DNA from: Clostridia bacterium
GTDB lineage: Bacteria > Bacillota > Clostridia > Peptostreptococcales > Acidaminobacteraceae
Assembly: GCA_016937975.1 (NCBI GenBank)
Contig: JAFGVN010000026.1
Span: 18,317-82,316, forward strand
DNA: 64,000 nucleotides
Reading direction: 5' to 3'
The position numbers were made by a program, and so were the translations under genes. Positions within the stretch are counted from its first letter, which is position 1; each line of letters starts with the position of its first letter. This document shows positions 10,056 through 23,329 of this stretch, one piece after another. The notes under the pieces were generated by a model that was given only the letters and a program-made list of their open reading frames with translations, searched no databases and was not told where the DNA came from.

Positions 10056-10487
10056 ATGCGTATTAAAAATGAATTTACAAAATATATTTTTTTTGGTGTG
10101 CTAACCACCCTTGTTAACTATTTTAGTTACTGGTGTTATAAGGATGTTTTAATGCTATCTCTTATGCTTGCAAATGGATTGGCTTTTTTTACTGCAGTCT
10201 TATTTGCTTATATCACCAATAGAAAGTGGGTTTTTAAAAGTAGCGCGCATCGTCTGATGGATCAGGTAAAAGAATGTACAACCTTTTATCTAGCCAGATG
10301 TTTTGGCTTTGTGGTTGATATGAGTATTATGTTTGTAGGCGTAAAACTCTTATCCATGAATGATTTATTTGTGAAAGTCAGTGCCAATATATTGGTTATC
10401 GTTGTAAATTATTTAGTCAGTAAATTTGTTGTTTTTAAATCCATTGAATACAATGAAGTAAAAAATAAAGAAAAAAGAGGTGCATGA
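10056..10487 (+). CDS. GtrA-like membrane protein
   Basis: A 143-residue protein with four predicted membrane helices, the size and pattern of the GtrA family, often involved in moving lipid-linked sugars. The N-terminal KYIFFGVLTTLVNYFSYW and the loop YITNRKWVFKS are family-like. It ends 1 base before the start of the epimerase gene, so the two are coupled and probably serve the same glycan pathway; the exact substrate is unknown. Confidence 0.75.
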   Translation: MRIKNEFTKYIFFGVLTTLVNYFSYWCYKDVLMLSLMLANGLAFFTAVLFAYITNRKWVFKSSAHRLMDQVKECTTFYLARCFGFVVDMSIMFVGVKLLSMNDLFVKVSANILVIVVNYLVSKFVVFKSIEYNEVKNKEKRGA

Positions 10488-10488
10488 T

Positions 10489-11601
10489 ATGAAGAAAATT
10501 CTTTCAATCTTTGGAACAAGACCTGAAGCTATAAAAATGTGTCCACTTGTAAAAGGACTGGAAAAAGAAGCCGACATTGAATCTATTGTATGTGTAACAG
10601 CTCAACATAGAGAGATGTTGGATCAAGTATTGGATTTATTTCAAGTGAAGCCAGATTATGATTTGAATATTATGTTGCCAAATCAAACATTAGGTCAAAT
10701 CACAGCACGTATTTTAAGCGGCATTGAAGAAGTTCTAATCAAAGAAAAACCTGATATGGTATTGGTTCATGGAGATACTTCAACGTCATTTACAAGTGCT
10801 TTGGCGGCGTTTTATAATCAAATTCCTGTTGGCCACGTTGAAGCTGGTCTTAGAAGTTTTGATAAGATGTCACCTTGGCCGGAAGAAATGAATAGAACTT
10901 TAACCGGTCGAATTGCAGATTTACATTTTTCACCAACAGTAAAAAACAGAAACAACTTAATTTCCGAAGGTATAAAGGCAGATACCATTGCCTTAACTGG
11001 AAATACGGTTATAGATGCTTTAAAGATGTTTATTGATCCTGACTTTAAATTTGAGGATTCACTTCTGGATAGCCTTGATTTTGAGAAGGAAAAAATTATT
11101 ACCATTACAGCACATAGACGAGAAAATCTTGGTGATCCTATGCGTAATATTTTTAGAGCAATAAAGCGCTTAGTTGAAGATTTCGGTGTAAGAGTGATTT
11201 ATCCCATACATTTAAATCCAAAAGTAAGACAAGTGGCAGATGAAGTTTTTGGAACAATGGATAAAGTTCATTTAATTGAACCTTTAACTTATGCGCCTTT
11301 TGCAAATTTAATGGATCGTTCATACTTGATTATGACAGACTCTGGTGGCTTGCAAGAAGAAGCTCCTGCATTGGGAAAACCTGTATTGGTTCTAAGAAAA
11401 GAAACAGAGAGACCTGAAGCTATAGAGGCAGGTACAGTTATGTTGGCAGGTATAGATGAAGAAACGATTTACAATATGGCAAAAGAACTTATTATCAATC
11501 AAGAAGCCTATGATCAAATGAGTAATGCAGTTAATCCATATGGAGATGGTACGGCTGTTGAAAAAACAATAAAAGCAATTAAAGATTACTTTAAAATTTA
11601 G
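10489..11601 (+). CDS. wecB: UDP-N-acetylglucosamine 2-epimerase (non-hydrolysing)
   Basis: Interconverts UDP-GlcNAc and UDP-ManNAc for wall polysaccharide linkage units. The 370-residue GT-B fold protein has GTRPEAIKMCPLV at the N-terminus, VHGDTSTSF, HVEAGLRSFD, and TDSGGLQEEAPALGKP in the C-terminal UDP-binding half. ATG 10489 is used; a GTG at 10480 lies inside the upstream gene and inside the ribosome site AAAGAGGTG. In Bacillus the gene is called mnaA. Confidence 0.94.
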   Translation: MKKILSIFGTRPEAIKMCPLVKGLEKEADIESIVCVTAQHREMLDQVLDLFQVKPDYDLNIMLPNQTLGQITARILSGIEEVLIKEKPDMVLVHGDTSTSFTSALAAFYNQIPVGHVEAGLRSFDKMSPWPEEMNRTLTGRIADLHFSPTVKNRNNLISEGIKADTIALTGNTVIDALKMFIDPDFKFEDSLLDSLDFEKEKIITITAHRRENLGDPMRNIFRAIKRLVEDFGVRVIYPIHLNPKVRQVADEVFGTMDKVHLIEPLTYAPFANLMDRSYLIMTDSGGLQEEAPALGKPVLVLRKETERPEAIEAGTVMLAGIDEETIYNMAKELIINQEAYDQMSNAVNPYGDGTAVEKTIKAIKDYFKI

Positions 11602-11624
11602 ATGTGCTGAGCACATCTTTTTTC
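11600..11624 (+). terminator. Terminator after wecB
   Basis: AGATGTGC and GCACATCT with loop TGA, followed by TTTTTTC. Confidence 0.82.
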
Positions 11625-12038
11625 ATTTCCAAACTTATATGTACGATTAGAACACACATGAGAAATTCTAAGCTTTATCATAAAAAATATTCTTAAACAA
11701 AACTAAACGAAACCTCACTAATAATGATGAATCTTTAGAATTTTCAGTAAAGTGAAGGTTTTAATTTCTAGAAATTGTAGGTTTGTATGCAAGAATTCGA
11801 AAAACCTTGTATTTTTAGCAGTTTTAGCGAGTTTTTAGCAAAAAATTCCGCATTAAATGTTCATAAATAGACAAAAATATGGTATTCTATTTCAGTAGAA
11901 TGCTCCATCATCTTAAGGTGATTCTTTAGGAGAATTACAGGCACTTAAAAAGGAAGTAGGACACCTTTTTAATAAGATTGACTTCACGTTGATTTAAAAG
12001 TGCTCAAAAAAAATGGATATATAATGTAGGAGGACAGT
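11625..12038 (+). other. Long AT-rich intergenic leader before the CoA transferase genes
   Basis: No protein gene is supported in these 414 bases. A weak promoter-like pair, TTCATA and TATTCT with a 17-base spacer, ends near 11888. Downstream of it, the RNA could form ATTCTA/TAGAAT (884-901 of this kb), ATTCT/AGAAT (11921-11935), and an outer stem AAGGTG (11915-11920) with CACCTT (11962-11967) followed by TTT. This looks like a structured leader or attenuator, but it does not match a riboswitch class I recognise. Confidence 0.4.
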
Positions 12039-12698
12039 ATGAAAAAGATTTCGACTGTAGAACAAGCGATTGCAAATTTAAAAGATGGCATGACCCTAAT
12101 GGTTGGTGGCTTTTTAGGTGTTGGTGCACCTGAACTTTTAATTGATGCGATTATTGAAAAAGGTATCAAGGATTTAACTGTAATATGCAATGATACAAGT
12201 TTCCCTGATAAAGGTGTAGGCAGATTGGTTGCTCATCAATTAGTCAAGAAAGTCATTACATCTCATATCGGTACAAATGTGGAAACGGGTAAACAAATGC
12301 ATGATGGTTCTTTAGAGGTTGTATTATCACCTCAAGGCACAATAGCAGAACAAATTCGTGCAGCTGGTGCTGGTCTAGGTGGTGTCATTACGCCTACTGG
12401 AGTTGGTACAGTTGTTGAAGAAGGTAAAGAAACAATTGAATTAAACGGCAGAAAATACTTGGTAGAATTACCTTTAAAAGCTGATGTGGCAATTATTCAA
12501 GCGAATGTGTCAGATCATAAGGGTAATTTGGTATATGATTTATCTGCTAGAAATTTTAATCCTCTTATGGCGATGGCAGCAGATTTAGTAATTGTAGAAG
12601 CAAACAAAATTGTTGAGTCAGGTCAATTAGATCCAAATTTTGTTCACACACCACATATCTTTGTTGACAAAATTGTGGAAGGAGGAAAAAATGGATAA
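12039..12698 (+). CDS. 3-oxoacid / acetate CoA-transferase, alpha subunit
   Basis: Subunit A (219 residues) of a two-subunit family I CoA transferase moving CoA between acyl-CoA and an acid such as acetate or acetoacetate. Family marks are DGMTLMVGGFLGVGAPE at residues 16-32, the glycine-rich TPTGVGTVVEEGKE, and ADVAIIQANVSDHKGNLVYD. The start follows GTAGGAGGACAG. Its end overlaps the beta subunit start by 8 bases. AtoD/CtfA/ScoA are related names; the substrate cannot be chosen from sequence. Confidence 0.9.
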   Translation: MKKISTVEQAIANLKDGMTLMVGGFLGVGAPELLIDAIIEKGIKDLTVICNDTSFPDKGVGRLVAHQLVKKVITSHIGTNVETGKQMHDGSLEVVLSPQGTIAEQIRAAGAGLGGVITPTGVGTVVEEGKETIELNGRKYLVELPLKADVAIIQANVSDHKGNLVYDLSARNFNPLMAMAADLVIVEANKIVESGQLDPNFVHTPHIFVDKIVEGGKNG

Positions 12699-13347
12699 AG
12701 CAACGATCAGAGCAACGATTGCAAATCGAGTTGCCAAAGAATTTAAAGATGGGGACTTAGTAAATCTAGGAATAGGGCTTCCAACAGAAGTAGCCAACTA
12801 TGTACCTGAAGATATCGATGTGACTTTCCAATCGGAAAACGGTTTCATTGGTATGGGTCCAGCACCAGAGGCTGGACAAGAAATTAACAATCTTACCAAT
12901 GCAGGTGGATTGCCTGTAACGATATTTAAAGATGCAGCATTCTTCGACAGTGCCATGTCATTTGCAATTATTAGAGGTGGTCATCTAGACTGTACAGTTC
13001 TAGGAGCACTTCAAGTAGATGCAAAAGGTAACTTGGCAAACTGGATGATTCCAGGTAAGAAAGTTCCTGGCATGGGTGGCGCAATGGATTTGGTTACAGG
13101 TGCAAAAAAAGTAATAGTAGCTATGGAGCATACAGCAAAAGGTGATGTTAAAATTTTGTCAGAGTGTAATTTACCTTTAACAGCTGTAGGTGTAGTAGAT
13201 TTAATCGTAACTGAAATGGCTGTTATGAAAGTTACGGATAAGGGTTTAAAGTTAATTGAAATTAATCCTGAATTTACAGTGGAAGAAGTTCAAGCTGTAA
13301 CTGGAGCACAATTAATTGTAGAAGATGACCTAATCGATATGAAGTAA
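12691..13347 (+). CDS. 3-oxoacid / acetate CoA-transferase, beta subunit
   Basis: Subunit B (218 residues). It carries the catalytic Glu in SENGFIGMGPAPEAG, which forms the glutamyl-CoA thioester in this family, and GGAMDLVTGAKKVIV. ATG 12691 follows GGAAGGAGG inside the end of the alpha gene; an earlier in-frame ATG at 12640 would overlap by 59 bases with no ribosome site. Likely role is butyrate or amino-acid fermentation; this is inferred from the family and an anaerobic setting. Confidence 0.9.
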   Translation: MDKATIRATIANRVAKEFKDGDLVNLGIGLPTEVANYVPEDIDVTFQSENGFIGMGPAPEAGQEINNLTNAGGLPVTIFKDAAFFDSAMSFAIIRGGHLDCTVLGALQVDAKGNLANWMIPGKKVPGMGGAMDLVTGAKKVIVAMEHTAKGDVKILSECNLPLTAVGVVDLIVTEMAVMKVTDKGLKLIEINPEFTVEEVQAVTGAQLIVEDDLIDMK

Positions 13348-13353
13348 CCACAA

Positions 13354-13378
13354 TAGGGGTATTATCACAATACCCCTA
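13354..13378 (+). terminator. Hairpin ending the CoA transferase unit
   Basis: TAGGGGTATT and AATACCCCTA form a perfect 10-bp stem with loop ATCAC. No T tract follows, so termination is likely but could be weak. Confidence 0.55.
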
Positions 13379-13437
13379 CAATTATATGTAGGCGAAGTTT
13401 GGACAATTATGTCCCGCTGTGGCATACACTGTTATGA

Positions 13438-13465
13438 TTGTGATTGAAAAATCGGGGTATATAAT
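13438..13465 (+). promoter_or_regulatory. Sigma-A-like promoter of the atp operon
   Basis: TTGTGA and TATAAT with a 16-base spacer, 28 bases before the first atp gene. Confidence 0.55.
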
Positions 13466-13493
13466 GGCAGATTGGAAAATGTAAGGAGAAAAT

Positions 13494-13724
13494 ATGGATT
13501 TTAAGGCACTAAAAAATTTAGCTTATCTTACCCAAATTGCTTTTTTAATGTTAACCCCAATAATTGGAGGCGTATTCATAGGTAACTGGTTAGATGAACA
13601 TTTTAATACAAGTCCATGGTTATTATTGGTATGTATTATTCTTGGAGTAGGAACAGCCTTTATGAGTTTATATAAATTTGTAATGAAAGTTACAAAGAAT
13701 GATGATGAAGATACGAAGGAGTAA
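13494..13724 (+). CDS. AtpZ/AtpI-family small membrane protein
   Basis: A 76-residue protein with two membrane helices (about residues 13-32 and 42-62) separated by GNWLDEHFNTSP, the pattern of the AtpZ/AtpI family. Members aid Mg2+ or Ca2+ handling or ring assembly for the F1Fo enzyme. The start follows GTAAGGAG. It opens the atp operon and ends 2 bases before the next gene. Confidence 0.8.
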   Translation: MDFKALKNLAYLTQIAFLMLTPIIGGVFIGNWLDEHFNTSPWLLLVCIILGVGTAFMSLYKFVMKVTKNDDEDTKE

Positions 13725-13726
13725 AT

Positions 13727-14131
13727 GTGGATTCTGTAAAGGTATTACATAAGAAAATTTTTATGACAGCAGGTGTATTTACTTTTATTCTTGCTATGGT
13801 ATTTCTGTTGTTTTTCGATTCAAGTAAAAGCTTGATATTAGGTTTGGTTTTTGGTGTCCTCATAAGTGGACTTAATTTTATAGATTTAAGTAATACCCTT
13901 CAAAGAGCAGTATCAATGTCGCCTGAAAAGGCACAAAGTTATACTGTAAGGAAGTATTTTATGAGGTACATCATGAATGGTGTCGTGATTTTTGTAGCAG
14001 TGAAAACGCCGCATATTCATGTCATCAGTACAGTTTTAGGGATGTTGTTGATCAAGTTTTCAATCATGATAACAAATCTTTTTAACGATAAACAATTTTA
14101 CATCAATATTTTTAAGCGAAAGGAGGTGTAG
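13727..14131 (+). CDS. atpI: ATP synthase subunit I-like protein
   Basis: A 134-residue membrane protein with four hydrophobic stretches, in the position and of the size of AtpI, an assembly factor for the c-ring. Starts with GTG at 13727 after GAAGGAG; the overlapping ATG at 13725 is out of frame and stops after four codons. Sequence similarity within this family is low, so the call leans on context. Confidence 0.75.
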   Translation: MDSVKVLHKKIFMTAGVFTFILAMVFLLFFDSSKSLILGLVFGVLISGLNFIDLSNTLQRAVSMSPEKAQSYTVRKYFMRYIMNGVVIFVAVKTPHIHVISTVLGMLLIKFSIMITNLFNDKQFYINIFKRKEV

Positions 14132-14134
14132 TCA

Positions 14135-15387
<1,253 letters not shown>

Positions 15388-15395
15388 TTACATAA

Positions 15396-15707
<312 letters not shown>

Positions 15708-15751
15708 GGGTGAATTGTATATTGATCCAATTAAATGAGGAGGCGTAATTA

Positions 15752-16300
15752 ATGTTATCTAATTTATTTGCGGTGGCGGCTATAGAGCCCCACGTAAAAA
15801 TGGGATTGGTTACAATTGATGCTACTCTATTTTTCCAAATTCTTAATACTTTAATTCTATTTGGTGCTTTAACTTATTTGTTATTCAAACCAGTAAAGAA
15901 GATGATCGAGGATCGTCAAAATAAAATTGAAGATGCTTTAGATGATGCGCAAACAAAAAATACTCAAGCAGAAGCTTTAATTGCAGAGTATGATGGCAAA
16001 ATCGCAAAGATTGAAGAAGAAGGCAGACAACTGATTCATGCAGCTTCAGTGAAAGCTGAAAAAAGAGCGAATGAAATCGTTAAAGCAGCTGAAAAAGATG
16101 CCGAATTAATCAAGAAAAGAGCAGAAAAGGAAATTGAAAGAGAAAAGTTAAAAGCAGTTAATGAGCTTAAAGAAGAAATTGTTTCATTATCACTTTTAGC
16201 AGCTTCAAAAATTCTTGAAAAAGATATCAACCAAGATCAACATAAGACATTGATCAATCAATTCCTAGAAGAGGTAGGGGATGCGTCATGGCAAAATTAG
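15752..16300 (+). CDS. atpF: F1Fo ATP synthase subunit b
   Basis: Peripheral stalk subunit, 182 residues: one N-terminal membrane helix (about residues 25-45), then a long charged coiled coil from KPVKKMIEDRQNKIEDALDD to the end. Start follows GAGGAGGCG. Its end overlaps atpH by 13 bases. Confidence 0.94.
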   Translation: MLSNLFAVAAIEPHVKMGLVTIDATLFFQILNTLILFGALTYLLFKPVKKMIEDRQNKIEDALDDAQTKNTQAEALIAEYDGKIAKIEEEGRQLIHAASVKAEKRANEIVKAAEKDAELIKKRAEKEIEREKLKAVNELKEEIVSLSLLAASKILEKDINQDQHKTLINQFLEEVGDASWQN

Positions 16301-16830
16301 TATCTAAAACTTATTCAAGTGCTTTATTTGAATTGGCACTTGAAGAGCATATGATCGACACAATTTTAGCTGAATACGCATTTGTGAAACAATCCATCAA
16401 TGAAAATCCTGAATTCTTTGAGATTATTGTATCTCCAAGAATTCCATTAGAAGAAAAGAAAACAATTTTAGATAAAACGTTTGGAAATCAAATTTCAGAG
16501 GTTTTACTGAATTTCTTTAAACTTTTAATAGACAAGAAACGTAGTCAGGTAATGATGGAAGTTTATGATGATTTCAAAGCGCTTGTGGACGATCACAAGG
16601 GAAACATAGTTGCTACAGTTGAATCAGTAATTGAATTGGACGCAGCTGAAATCAAAAATTTAGAAGAAAAGCTAAATACATTAACAGGTAAAAATGTATC
16701 TGTCAACAATGTAATCAACCCAGACATCATGGGTGGACTAGTTGTAAAAGTAGGAGACAAAATTATAGATGGTTCTGTCAAGCGTAAGCTTGAAAATATG
16801 AAACATGAGTTGGCTCAAATTATAATCTAG
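16288..16830 (+). CDS. atpH: F1Fo ATP synthase subunit delta
   Basis: Connects the top of F1 to the b stalk. The 180-residue protein starts KLVSKTYSSALFELALEE, the usual YA.ALF pattern, and ends with the conserved NPDIMGGLVVKVGDKIIDGSV block. It overlaps atpF. Confidence 0.93.
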   Translation: MAKLVSKTYSSALFELALEEHMIDTILAEYAFVKQSINENPEFFEIIVSPRIPLEEKKTILDKTFGNQISEVLLNFFKLLIDKKRSQVMMEVYDDFKALVDDHKGNIVATVESVIELDAAEIKNLEEKLNTLTGKNVSVNNVINPDIMGGLVVKVGDKIIDGSVKRKLENMKHELAQIII

Positions 16831-18366
<1,536 letters not shown>

Positions 18367-18382
18367 AGTCAGGAGATAAAAC

Positions 18383-19249
18383 ATGGCAGGTATGGGTACG
18401 CGCGATATAAAGCGTAAAATCAAAAGTGTAAACAATACACGACAAATTACCAAAGCGATGGAACTTGTATCAACTGCTAAATTAAAGAGATCAAAGGATC
18501 GACTTTCAGTGACTAAACCCTATTTTGATACAGTAATCGATGCAGTTCAAAGCATTATGGCTTCTGAAAAGAATCTTAAGCATGAATTTGTAAACAAAAG
18601 AGCTGTTGAAAATACATTGTATATTGTCATCACTGGTGACCGTGGTCTTTGTGGTGGTTACAATGTGAATGCAATGAAAAAAGTGGTTCATGATATGGTT
18701 GATCCAAGTAAAGCTTTAATTATAACGATTGGTCGTAAAGCTCAAAGTTACTTTAATGCAAATGGTTTTAATGTCATTGATTCTTTTGAAGGAATTTCTG
18801 AGAGTCCAATGTATACAGATGCACAAGCCATTGCTAGAATAGCACTTGAGCTGTATAAACAGGAAAAAGTAGATGAAATTAAGTTTGTATATACAAACTT
18901 GGTAAGTACAATTTCTCAAGAACCTGTAATGTTGAAGCTATTACCAGTTGAAGTGGGTGAGGAGGGCGAAGTTGATAAGAATGAGGATTTCGAGTTCATC
19001 AACTACGAACCGTCACCTGAAGAAGTATTAAGTTTCATCATACCAAAATATGTGGCAAGCACCATATATGGCGGATTAATTGATTCAGCAGCTTCTGAAC
19101 AAGCTGCAAGACGTGTTGCGATGGAAAACGCATCTAACAACGCTGATGAATTAATTGGTGATTTAACATTAACTTATAACCAAGCTAGACAAGCTGCAAT
19201 TACTCAAGAGATTGCCGAGATCGTTGGGGGAGCAGAGGCGCTTAAATAA
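18383..19249 (+). CDS. atpG: F1Fo ATP synthase subunit gamma
   Basis: Central rotor shaft, 288 residues. N-terminal DIKRKIKSVNNTRQITKAMELVS and C-terminal RRVAMENASNNADELIGDLTLTYNQARQA helices are the two coiled-coil parts, and ITGDRGLCGGYN is the family signature. Confidence 0.96.
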   Translation: MAGMGTRDIKRKIKSVNNTRQITKAMELVSTAKLKRSKDRLSVTKPYFDTVIDAVQSIMASEKNLKHEFVNKRAVENTLYIVITGDRGLCGGYNVNAMKKVVHDMVDPSKALIITIGRKAQSYFNANGFNVIDSFEGISESPMYTDAQAIARIALELYKQEKVDEIKFVYTNLVSTISQEPVMLKLLPVEVGEEGEVDKNEDFEFINYEPSPEEVLSFIIPKYVASTIYGGLIDSAASEQAARRVAMENASNNADELIGDLTLTYNQARQAAITQEIAEIVGGAEALK

Positions 19250-19277
19250 GACTGTGAATTGGAAGGATGTGTAATAA

Positions 19278-20669
<1,392 letters not shown>

Positions 20670-20690
20670 TCTGCTTAAGGAGGTGCAAAG

Positions 20691-21095
20691 ATGAGCTCAA
20701 TGTATAAATTGGAAATCGTAACACCAGATAAAAGCTTTTTCGACGAAGACGTGGAGATGACTATCATCAGAACGACTGAAGGCGATATAGGTATTTTAAA
20801 GGATCATGAACCTGTTGTTGCTCCGGTAGCGGTTGGTTCAATCAAAATCAAGCAAAATGGTGAATTTAAGCTTGCTGCGTGTTCAGGTGGTTTTCTTACA
20901 ATCGATGATGAACGTGTAATTGTGATTACTGATGCTGCTGAATGGGCAGAGGAAATTGATATACAAAGAGCAGAGGAATCTGCTCAACGTGCTGAAAGAC
21001 GATTGAATGAAAAACAAGGGGAACTGGATGTTCTTAGAGCAAAAATTTCTCTAGAGCGCGCCATGAATAGAATTCGAATTTCAAAAAATATTTAG
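20691..21095 (+). CDS. atpC: F1Fo ATP synthase subunit epsilon
   Basis: Rotor-foot subunit and inhibitor of ATP hydrolysis, 134 residues: N-terminal beta sandwich (LEIVTPDKSFFDEDVEM, TTEGDIGILKDHEPVVAPV) and two C-terminal helices rich in Glu, Arg and Ala. Start follows AAGGAGGTG. It is the last gene of the operon, before the tandem hairpins. Confidence 0.95.
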   Translation: MSSMYKLEIVTPDKSFFDEDVEMTIIRTTEGDIGILKDHEPVVAPVAVGSIKIKQNGEFKLAACSGGFLTIDDERVIVITDAAEWAEEIDIQRAEESAQRAERRLNEKQGELDVLRAKISLERAMNRIRISKNI

Positions 21096-21105
21096 TGAAT
21101 AAAAA

Positions 21106-21251
21106 GAAAGCGCCTAGCGCTTTCTTTGCTTTTTTGAAAGCGCCTAGCGCTTTCTTTGCTTTTTTGAAAGCGCTTAGCGCTTTCTTTGCATTTTTGAAAG
21201 CGCCTAGCGCTTTCTTTTCATTTTTTGATAACGCCTAGCGCTTTCTTTGTT
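21106..21251 (+). repeat. Five tandem 30-bp terminator-like hairpin repeats
   Basis: The unit GAAAGCGCCTAGCGCTTTC plus TTTGCTTTTTT recurs with a 30-base period at 21106, 21136, 21166 and 21196, with a degenerate fifth copy (GATAACGCC...) at about 21227. Each has an 8-bp stem GAAAGCGC/GCGCTTTC followed by a T-rich tail, so each alone could act as an intrinsic terminator of the atp operon. Copy 3 has CTTAG for CCTAG. The rest of the 363-base gap to the next start holds the next gene's promoter. Confidence 0.9.
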
Positions 21252-21372
21252 TCAATGTATAATACGCTACTTTGGTTTTAGTAAATGAGCTAGATGTAAT
21301 GTAAATAGATAAGGTGGTTGTAATTCTACTAAATTGGCAGTAGAATGAATAAGCAATGACCGTGTATCAACT

Positions 21373-21401
21373 TTTACAAATATGGGAATTAATTGTATAA
21401 T
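21373..21401 (+). promoter_or_regulatory. Sigma-A promoter of the H-NOX chemoreceptor gene
   Basis: TTTACA and TATAAT separated by 17 bases, 58 bases before the TTG start. A second TATAAT at 21432 is nearer but lacks a matching -35. Confidence 0.6.
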
Positions 21402-21458
21402 ATTAGATGAATAACTCGTGTGTAAAAGGGTATAATGCTTCCAAAGGAGTGTGATAAT

Positions 21459-23267
21459 TTGAAGGGTACAGTAGTAACTACTTGGGTAAAAACGTGTCGT
21501 AAAATTTATGGTGACACAGTTGTAAATGCAGCAATAAATGAAGTACATTTAGAAAATAATGGTGTCTATTCACCGCTTGTAGACGTAAGTGATGACAAGG
21601 TTTTTAGTTTTATCAAAGCAATAGCATCAAAATCAAAAAATAAATATGATGATGTATGGGGAAAAATTGGTCTGGATAATATTGTTACATTCAGTTCAAA
21701 TTATCCTGCGTTTTTTAGACATAAGCACGCCTTTCATTTTTTAAGCTCAATGAATGATGTACACCAAATTGTTCGTAAGAGGTTTAAAGGTTCAAACCCA
21801 CCAGGATTAGATATGGAGCCTTTGAGAGGCAATAAGGCGAAATTTACATATCGTTCAAAAAGAGGAATGTTTCCTTATTTTCTTGGATTGGTAGAGGGTG
21901 TTTCAAAGCATTTTAATGAGAAAATTGAAGTTAAAGAATTAAGCAGAACAAATGATACTTTAGAATTGGAATTAACTTTTGAGTATGAAACTGAAGTGGT
22001 CAAGAATTATCGACTAAACCGTTTTTTAACCTTTGGTTTTATAAAAAGTACCAGTTTAAAACTGGCATTGTTATCTGTGATTTTAACACTTTTTATAGTA
22101 GCACCGATGTCTTTACTAACTGATCGTGTGGATATTGTAACGGCATTGATATCAGCTGGCCTTGGCGGTTTGATGGTTTTCATTTCATCAAAATTGATTC
22201 ATAGACCTTTAAGTTATGTTCTTGAAGAGCTGAGAGAGTTGAATAATCATAGCTTTGGTAAAAAAATAAAAGTTAAGACAGGCGATGTTTACGAACTTAT
22301 TTTTGAAGAGTTTAACAATTATAGAAGTATTACATCAAAAGATTTTGTTGGATTCAACAATATGTCGGACGAAATGAATACTTTTAGTGATGAATTGGCA
22401 AATATTGCAAGCAATATGACATTAACTTCAGATGAAATTTCAGATGTTGTTGAACAGTTAGCTGAGGCTGCAACGAATCAAGCTCATGAAACAGAATCTT
22501 CTATTAACACATTAAGTGAAAACATTGAAGAAGTTAAAAATATTGCAATGGAAGAAAACAGTAACAAGGAATTGCTTGAAGCTTCAGTTGGTAAAATAGA
22601 ATCAAGTTTTACAAATGTTGAAAGAACTGCAGAAGAAATTAATCAGGTTTTGAAACAATTTGGTGTTGTAAAGGAAAATGGTATCAAATTAAAGAGCTCT
22701 GCTCAAAACATTACAGATATTGTATCTATTGTTTCTAGCATTTCAGAGCAAACCAATTTGTTGGCTTTAAACGCTTCTATTGAAGCTGCAAGAGCTGGTG
22801 AAGCAGGTAGAGGTTTCGCAGTGGTAGCAGAAGAAGTAAGAAAGTTGTCTGAAGAAACCAGTAGGGCAGTTGATCGCATTAATACGAGTTTGAACCAATT
22901 TGTCCGTGAGATTGAAAATCTCGTAGGAGATGTTGATAAGCAATATAATGTATTGGAAAATGAGAATGGTCAATTATCAAAAGCTGTTGATGAATCTTCT
23001 GAGGCTAAATCGACCATCAAGGAAGTTGCAAATGTAATGGTAATTACATCTAAAAAACTTATGGACGAAACTGCAAAGATTGCAAAAGTATTTACAAACA
23101 TTGAATCACTTGCTGCAATTGCAGAAGAAAACTCAGCTTCATCTGAGCAAGTAAGTTCAAATGTAAGTGTCTATACAGATCAAATAAAAGAATTATCGAA
23201 TAACATTAAGGACTTCAAGGCATTAACAAATGAATTTAGTAAGGAATTAAGTGTTTATAAATTTTAA
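21459..23267 (+). CDS. H-NOX heme sensor fused to methyl-accepting chemotaxis protein
   Basis: A 602-residue receptor. Residues 1-180 are an H-NOX (HNOB) domain whose key residues fall at the classical numbers of the Thermoanaerobacter protein: proximal heme His102 (NDVHQIV), Pro115, Tyr131-Ser133-Arg135 (YRSKR) and distal Tyr140 (MFPYFLG). Two hydrophobic segments follow (about 200-245) with almost no external loop, then the coiled MCP signalling domain with the hairpin tip [23 protein letters not shown]. The TTG start at 21459, after AAAGGAG, gives this numbering and the [13 protein letters not shown]-terminus; ATG 21435 lies in a -10-like box and is rejected. It should sense O2 or NO in the cytoplasm and signal to CheA. 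It stands alone between two terminators. Confidence 0.93.
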   Translation: MKGTVVTTWVKTCRKIYGDTVVNAAINEVHLENNGVYSPLVDVSDDKVFSFIKAIASKSKNKYDDVWGKIGLDNIVTFSSNYPAFFRHKHAFHFLSSMNDVHQIVRKRFKGSNPPGLDMEPLRGNKAKFTYRSKRGMFPYFLGLVEGVSKHFNEKIEVKELSRTNDTLELELTFEYETEVVKNYRLNRFLTFGFIKSTSLKLALLSVILTLFIVAPMSLLTDRVDIVTALISAGLGGLMVFISSKLIHRPLSYVLEELRELNNHSFGKKIKVKTGDVYELIFEEFNNYRSITSKDFVGFNNMSDEMNTFSDELANIASNMTLTSDEISDVVEQLAEAATNQAHETESSINTLSENIEEVKNIAMEENSNKELLEASVGKIESSFTNVERTAEEINQVLKQFGVVKENGIKLKSSAQNITDIVSIVSSISEQTNLLALNASIEAARAGEAGRGFAVVAEEVRKLSEETSRAVDRINTSLNQFVREIENLVGDVDKQYNVLENENGQLSKAVDESSEAKSTIKEVANVMVITSKKLMDETAKIAKVFTNIESLAAIAEENSASSEQVSSNVSVYTDQIKELSNNIKDFKALTNEFSKELSVYKF

Positions 23268-23270
23268 TCA

Positions 23271-23299
23271 AACTGCCTTTACAGGCAGTTTATTTTTTT
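23271..23299 (+). terminator. Terminator after the chemoreceptor gene
   Basis: AACTGCCT and AGGCAGTT with a four-base loop, then TATTTTTTTG. Confidence 0.8.
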
Positions 23300-23329
23300 G
23301 GTAATTTTAAGTTAAGTGAGGAGGTTGAT

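Noticed and set aside
21106..21251. Possible CRISPR array (regular 30-base repeats)
   Set aside because: There are no unique spacers between repeats; each unit is a palindrome with a T tail, so it is a tandem terminator array. No cas genes are nearby.
21435..21458. ATG at 21435 as the H-NOX receptor start
   Set aside because: It overlaps a TATAAT box and lies before the AAAGGAG ribosome site; the TTG at 21459 gives the canonical H-NOX N-terminus and residue numbers.
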